Below, in pieces: positions 23,728-25,046 of a stretch of DNA of 25,046 nt; within the stretch, counting starts at the first letter, position 1; each line of letters begins with the position of its first letter. Source of the stretch: JAAYBQ01 sp035403465 (GTDB lineage Bacteria > Spirochaetota > UBA4802 > UBA5550). The stretch lies in NCBI GenBank assembly GCA_035403465.1, contig DAONFG010000044.1, forward strand, positions 1-25,046. Direction: 5' to 3'. The translations under genes were made by a program, and so were the position numbers. The notes beneath the pieces are model-generated. The model had not been told where the DNA came from. It did no database searches and saw only the letters and a list, made by a program, of their open reading frames with translations.

Positions 23728-24894
23728 ATGAAAATAGCAGTAGCCGGTACAGGGTATGTGGGACTTTCTATTGCAGTGCTGGCATCACAGAGACATGAGG
23801 TTGTTGCTGTAGATGTTATAAAGGAGAAGGTGGACCTTATCAATAAAAGGATTTCTCCTATCGAGGATCATGAGATTTCGGACTTTCTTGCGAATAAAAA
23901 ACTCAGCCTCAGGGCAACAACCAATGCGGAAGAGGCATATAAAGATGCTGAGGTTATTTTTGTGGCAGGGCCTACAGACTATAACTCCGAAGGTGATTTT
24001 TTTGATACTTCTGTTATTGAAAAAATATTTGATGATATAACTAAATACAATAAGCAGGCGATTGTCTGCATAAAATCAACAATACCGGTAGGATATACTG
24101 TTAATACTAAAAAGAAATATCCCGGCATGAAGCTCATATTCTCGCCTGAATTCCTGCGCGAGGGGAAGGCGCTCTACGATAACCTGCACCCGTCGCGGAT
24201 CATAGTGGGCGCAAAATCAGCTGATGCAGAGATTATCGCGCAGATACTCAAAGAGGGTTCGCTCGACGCTGATACCCCGGTACTCTTCACAGAACCTACG
24301 GAGGCAGAGGCGATCAAACTCTTTGCCAATTCGTACCTTGCATTGCGCATAGCATATTTTAACGAGCTTGATTCATACGCGCTCAAGTACAACCTTGATA
24401 CAAAGCAGATCATCGAGGGAGTGGGCCTTGATCCGCGCATAGGGCTGCACTACAACAACCCGTCTTTCGGGTTCGGCGGATACTGCCTGCCCAAGGATAC
24501 AAAGCAGCTGCGTGCGAATTATAAAAATGTTCCCAACAATATAATACAGGCCATAGTTGACTCCAACAGCACAAGGAAGGATTTCCTCACTGATGTTATT
24601 ATTTCCAGGAAACCGGATAAGGTGGGTATATACAGGCTTGTGATGAAAGAGGGGTCTGACAATTTCAGGGCGTCATCTATCCAGGGGATCATGAAACGTA
24701 TTAATGCCAGGGGGATCGAGTGTGTGCTCTACGAGCCTGCTCTTAAGGAGAATAAATTTTTTAATTCAAGAAAGATTGAATCACTTGAGGAATTCAAGAA
24801 GATATCTGACGTTATAGTCGCAAACAGGATGCATCCTGAACTTGAGGATGTGAAGGAAAAGGTTTTTACCCGCGACCTTTTTACAAGGGATTAA
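23728..24894 (+). CDS. ugd: UDP-glucose 6-dehydrogenase
   Basis: This enzyme oxidises UDP-glucose twice with NAD+ to UDP-glucuronate, a precursor for capsule, exopolysaccharide or lipopolysaccharide sugars, in the cytoplasm. The protein has 388 residues, the length of the short bacterial form (E. coli Ugd also 388). It shows the N-terminal Rossmann motif AVAGTGYVGLS, STIPVGYT, FSPEFLREGKAL (substrate-binding region), NSYLALRIAYFNELD, and the catalytic-Cys motif GFGGYCLPKDTKQL with Cys253. The C-terminal UDP-binding domain is present and apparently complete. A GAGGGG ribosome-binding sequence lies four bases before the ATG. No other sugar-nucleotide or polysaccharide gene lies in the window. 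A terminator follows at 24917-24953, within the end of a convergent gene. The specificity could in principle be for a related UDP-sugar, but the match to Ugd is good. Confidence 0.95.
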   Translation: MKIAVAGTGYVGLSIAVLASQRHEVVAVDVIKEKVDLINKRISPIEDHEISDFLANKKLSLRATTNAEEAYKDAEVIFVAGPTDYNSEGDFFDTSVIEKIFDDITKYNKQAIVCIKSTIPVGYTVNTKKKYPGMKLIFSPEFLREGKALYDNLHPSRIIVGAKSADAEIIAQILKEGSLDADTPVLFTEPTEAEAIKLFANSYLALRIAYFNELDSYALKYNLDTKQIIEGVGLDPRIGLHYNNPSFGFGGYCLPKDTKQLRANYKNVPNNIIQAIVDSNSTRKDFLTDVIISRKPDKVGIYRLVMKEGSDNFRASSIQGIMKRINARGIECVLYEPALKENKFFNSRKIESLEEFKKISDVIVANRMHPELEDVKEKVFTRDLFTRD

Positions 24895-25046
24895 GGCCGG
24901 GTGGTCTTGCGGTCAGAAGGGGAGGAATTGTAGAGTTCCTCCCTTCGTTTTTTCGCGGCATTAAGCAGGCGTATGAATTTATCCCAGTCTTTTTCATCCA
25001 CTATCCGCCTGTTTCCCTTACCCCTCTCTTCTCCGACCACGTCCCG
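24891..25046 (-). CDS. C-terminal end of an unknown gene, cut by the window edge
   Basis: The reverse strand is open for 51 codons from the window edge to TAA at 24891-24893. The visible part begins RDVVGEERGKGNRRIVDEKD and continues with a helical, basic stretch (WDKFIRLLNAAKKRREELYN) and a polar tail ending KTTRP. Codon choice looks ordinary. Its stop overlaps the ugd stop by four bases in convergent orientation. No family can be named from this piece, and the start lies outside the window. Since only an open C-terminus is visible, it could also be a chance frame, though the overlap-free position and codons favour a gene. Confidence 0.55.
   Translation of the reverse strand, partial: RDVVGEERGKGNRRIVDEKDWDKFIRLLNAAKKRREELYNSSPSDRKTTRP
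24917..24953 (+). terminator. Intrinsic terminator of ugd, inside the convergent gene
   Basis: GGGAGGAA (24920-24927) pairs with TTCCTCCC (24936-24943) around an eight-base loop. TTCG and then six Ts (24948-24953) follow, about 25 bases after the ugd stop. It is a good plus-strand terminator that lies within the coding end of the reverse-strand gene. Confidence 0.75.

Overview
The window looks like part of a chromosome from a Gram-negative, free-living bacterium of moderate GC. It encodes outer-membrane proteins (an OmpA-like peptidoglycan anchor and a beta-barrel ending in Phe), a complete RecBCD enzyme, and several signalling proteins. The mix of GHKL ATPase-like regulators, an exported HEAT-repeat protein and a voltage-sensor-like membrane protein fits a spirochaete (Leptospira-like or an uncultured relative) best. 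That assignment is inference: no rRNA or other taxonomic marker is present. I see no tRNA, rRNA, CRISPR array, insertion sequence or prophage.

Layout. 1-595 (-): the N-terminal part of an alpha/beta hydrolase, cut by the window edge and lacking the usual nucleophile serine. 761-3448 (+): a hybrid histidine kinase with four PAS-like regions and a C-terminal receiver. 3766-12358 (+): a tight recC-recB-recD operon. 12364-14485 (-): a 41-residue protein, a TetR regulator and an exported HEAT-repeat protein, probably co-transcribed. 14839-16442 (-): a 91-residue unknown protein and a degenerate GHKL ATPase-like protein. 16875-18560 (-): a PD40/OmpA protein. 18561-19092: a non-coding stretch with a degenerate copy of a GTCATTGCGAGG-type repeat. 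19093-21644 (+): a beta-barrel protein, an unknown soluble protein and a voltage-sensor-like membrane protein in one unit. 21656-22600 (-): a receiver-GHKL fusion whose phosphoacceptor Asp is Glu. 22865-23557 (+): an exported unknown protein followed by a perfect palindromic terminator. 23728-24894 (+): UDP-glucose 6-dehydrogenase. 24891-25046 (-): the C-terminal end of an unknown gene.

How the parts fit. RecC, RecB and RecD form the double-strand-break repair helicase-nuclease, and all the motifs I can check are intact. The remaining genes are mostly envelope and signalling genes. Most convincing as something undescribed is the 19093-21644 unit, which joins an outer-membrane barrel, an unrecognised protein and a voltage-sensor-like protein that has no visible pore filter or effector. 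Two signalling proteins and the hydrolase carry substitutions at normally essential residues, which suggests non-canonical mechanisms. Several starts are placed by strong Shine-Dalgarno sequences (recC, recB, the barrel gene, the 91-residue gene and the 22865 gene) rather than by the longest open frame. Three convergent gene pairs end within 11 bases of each other or overlap.
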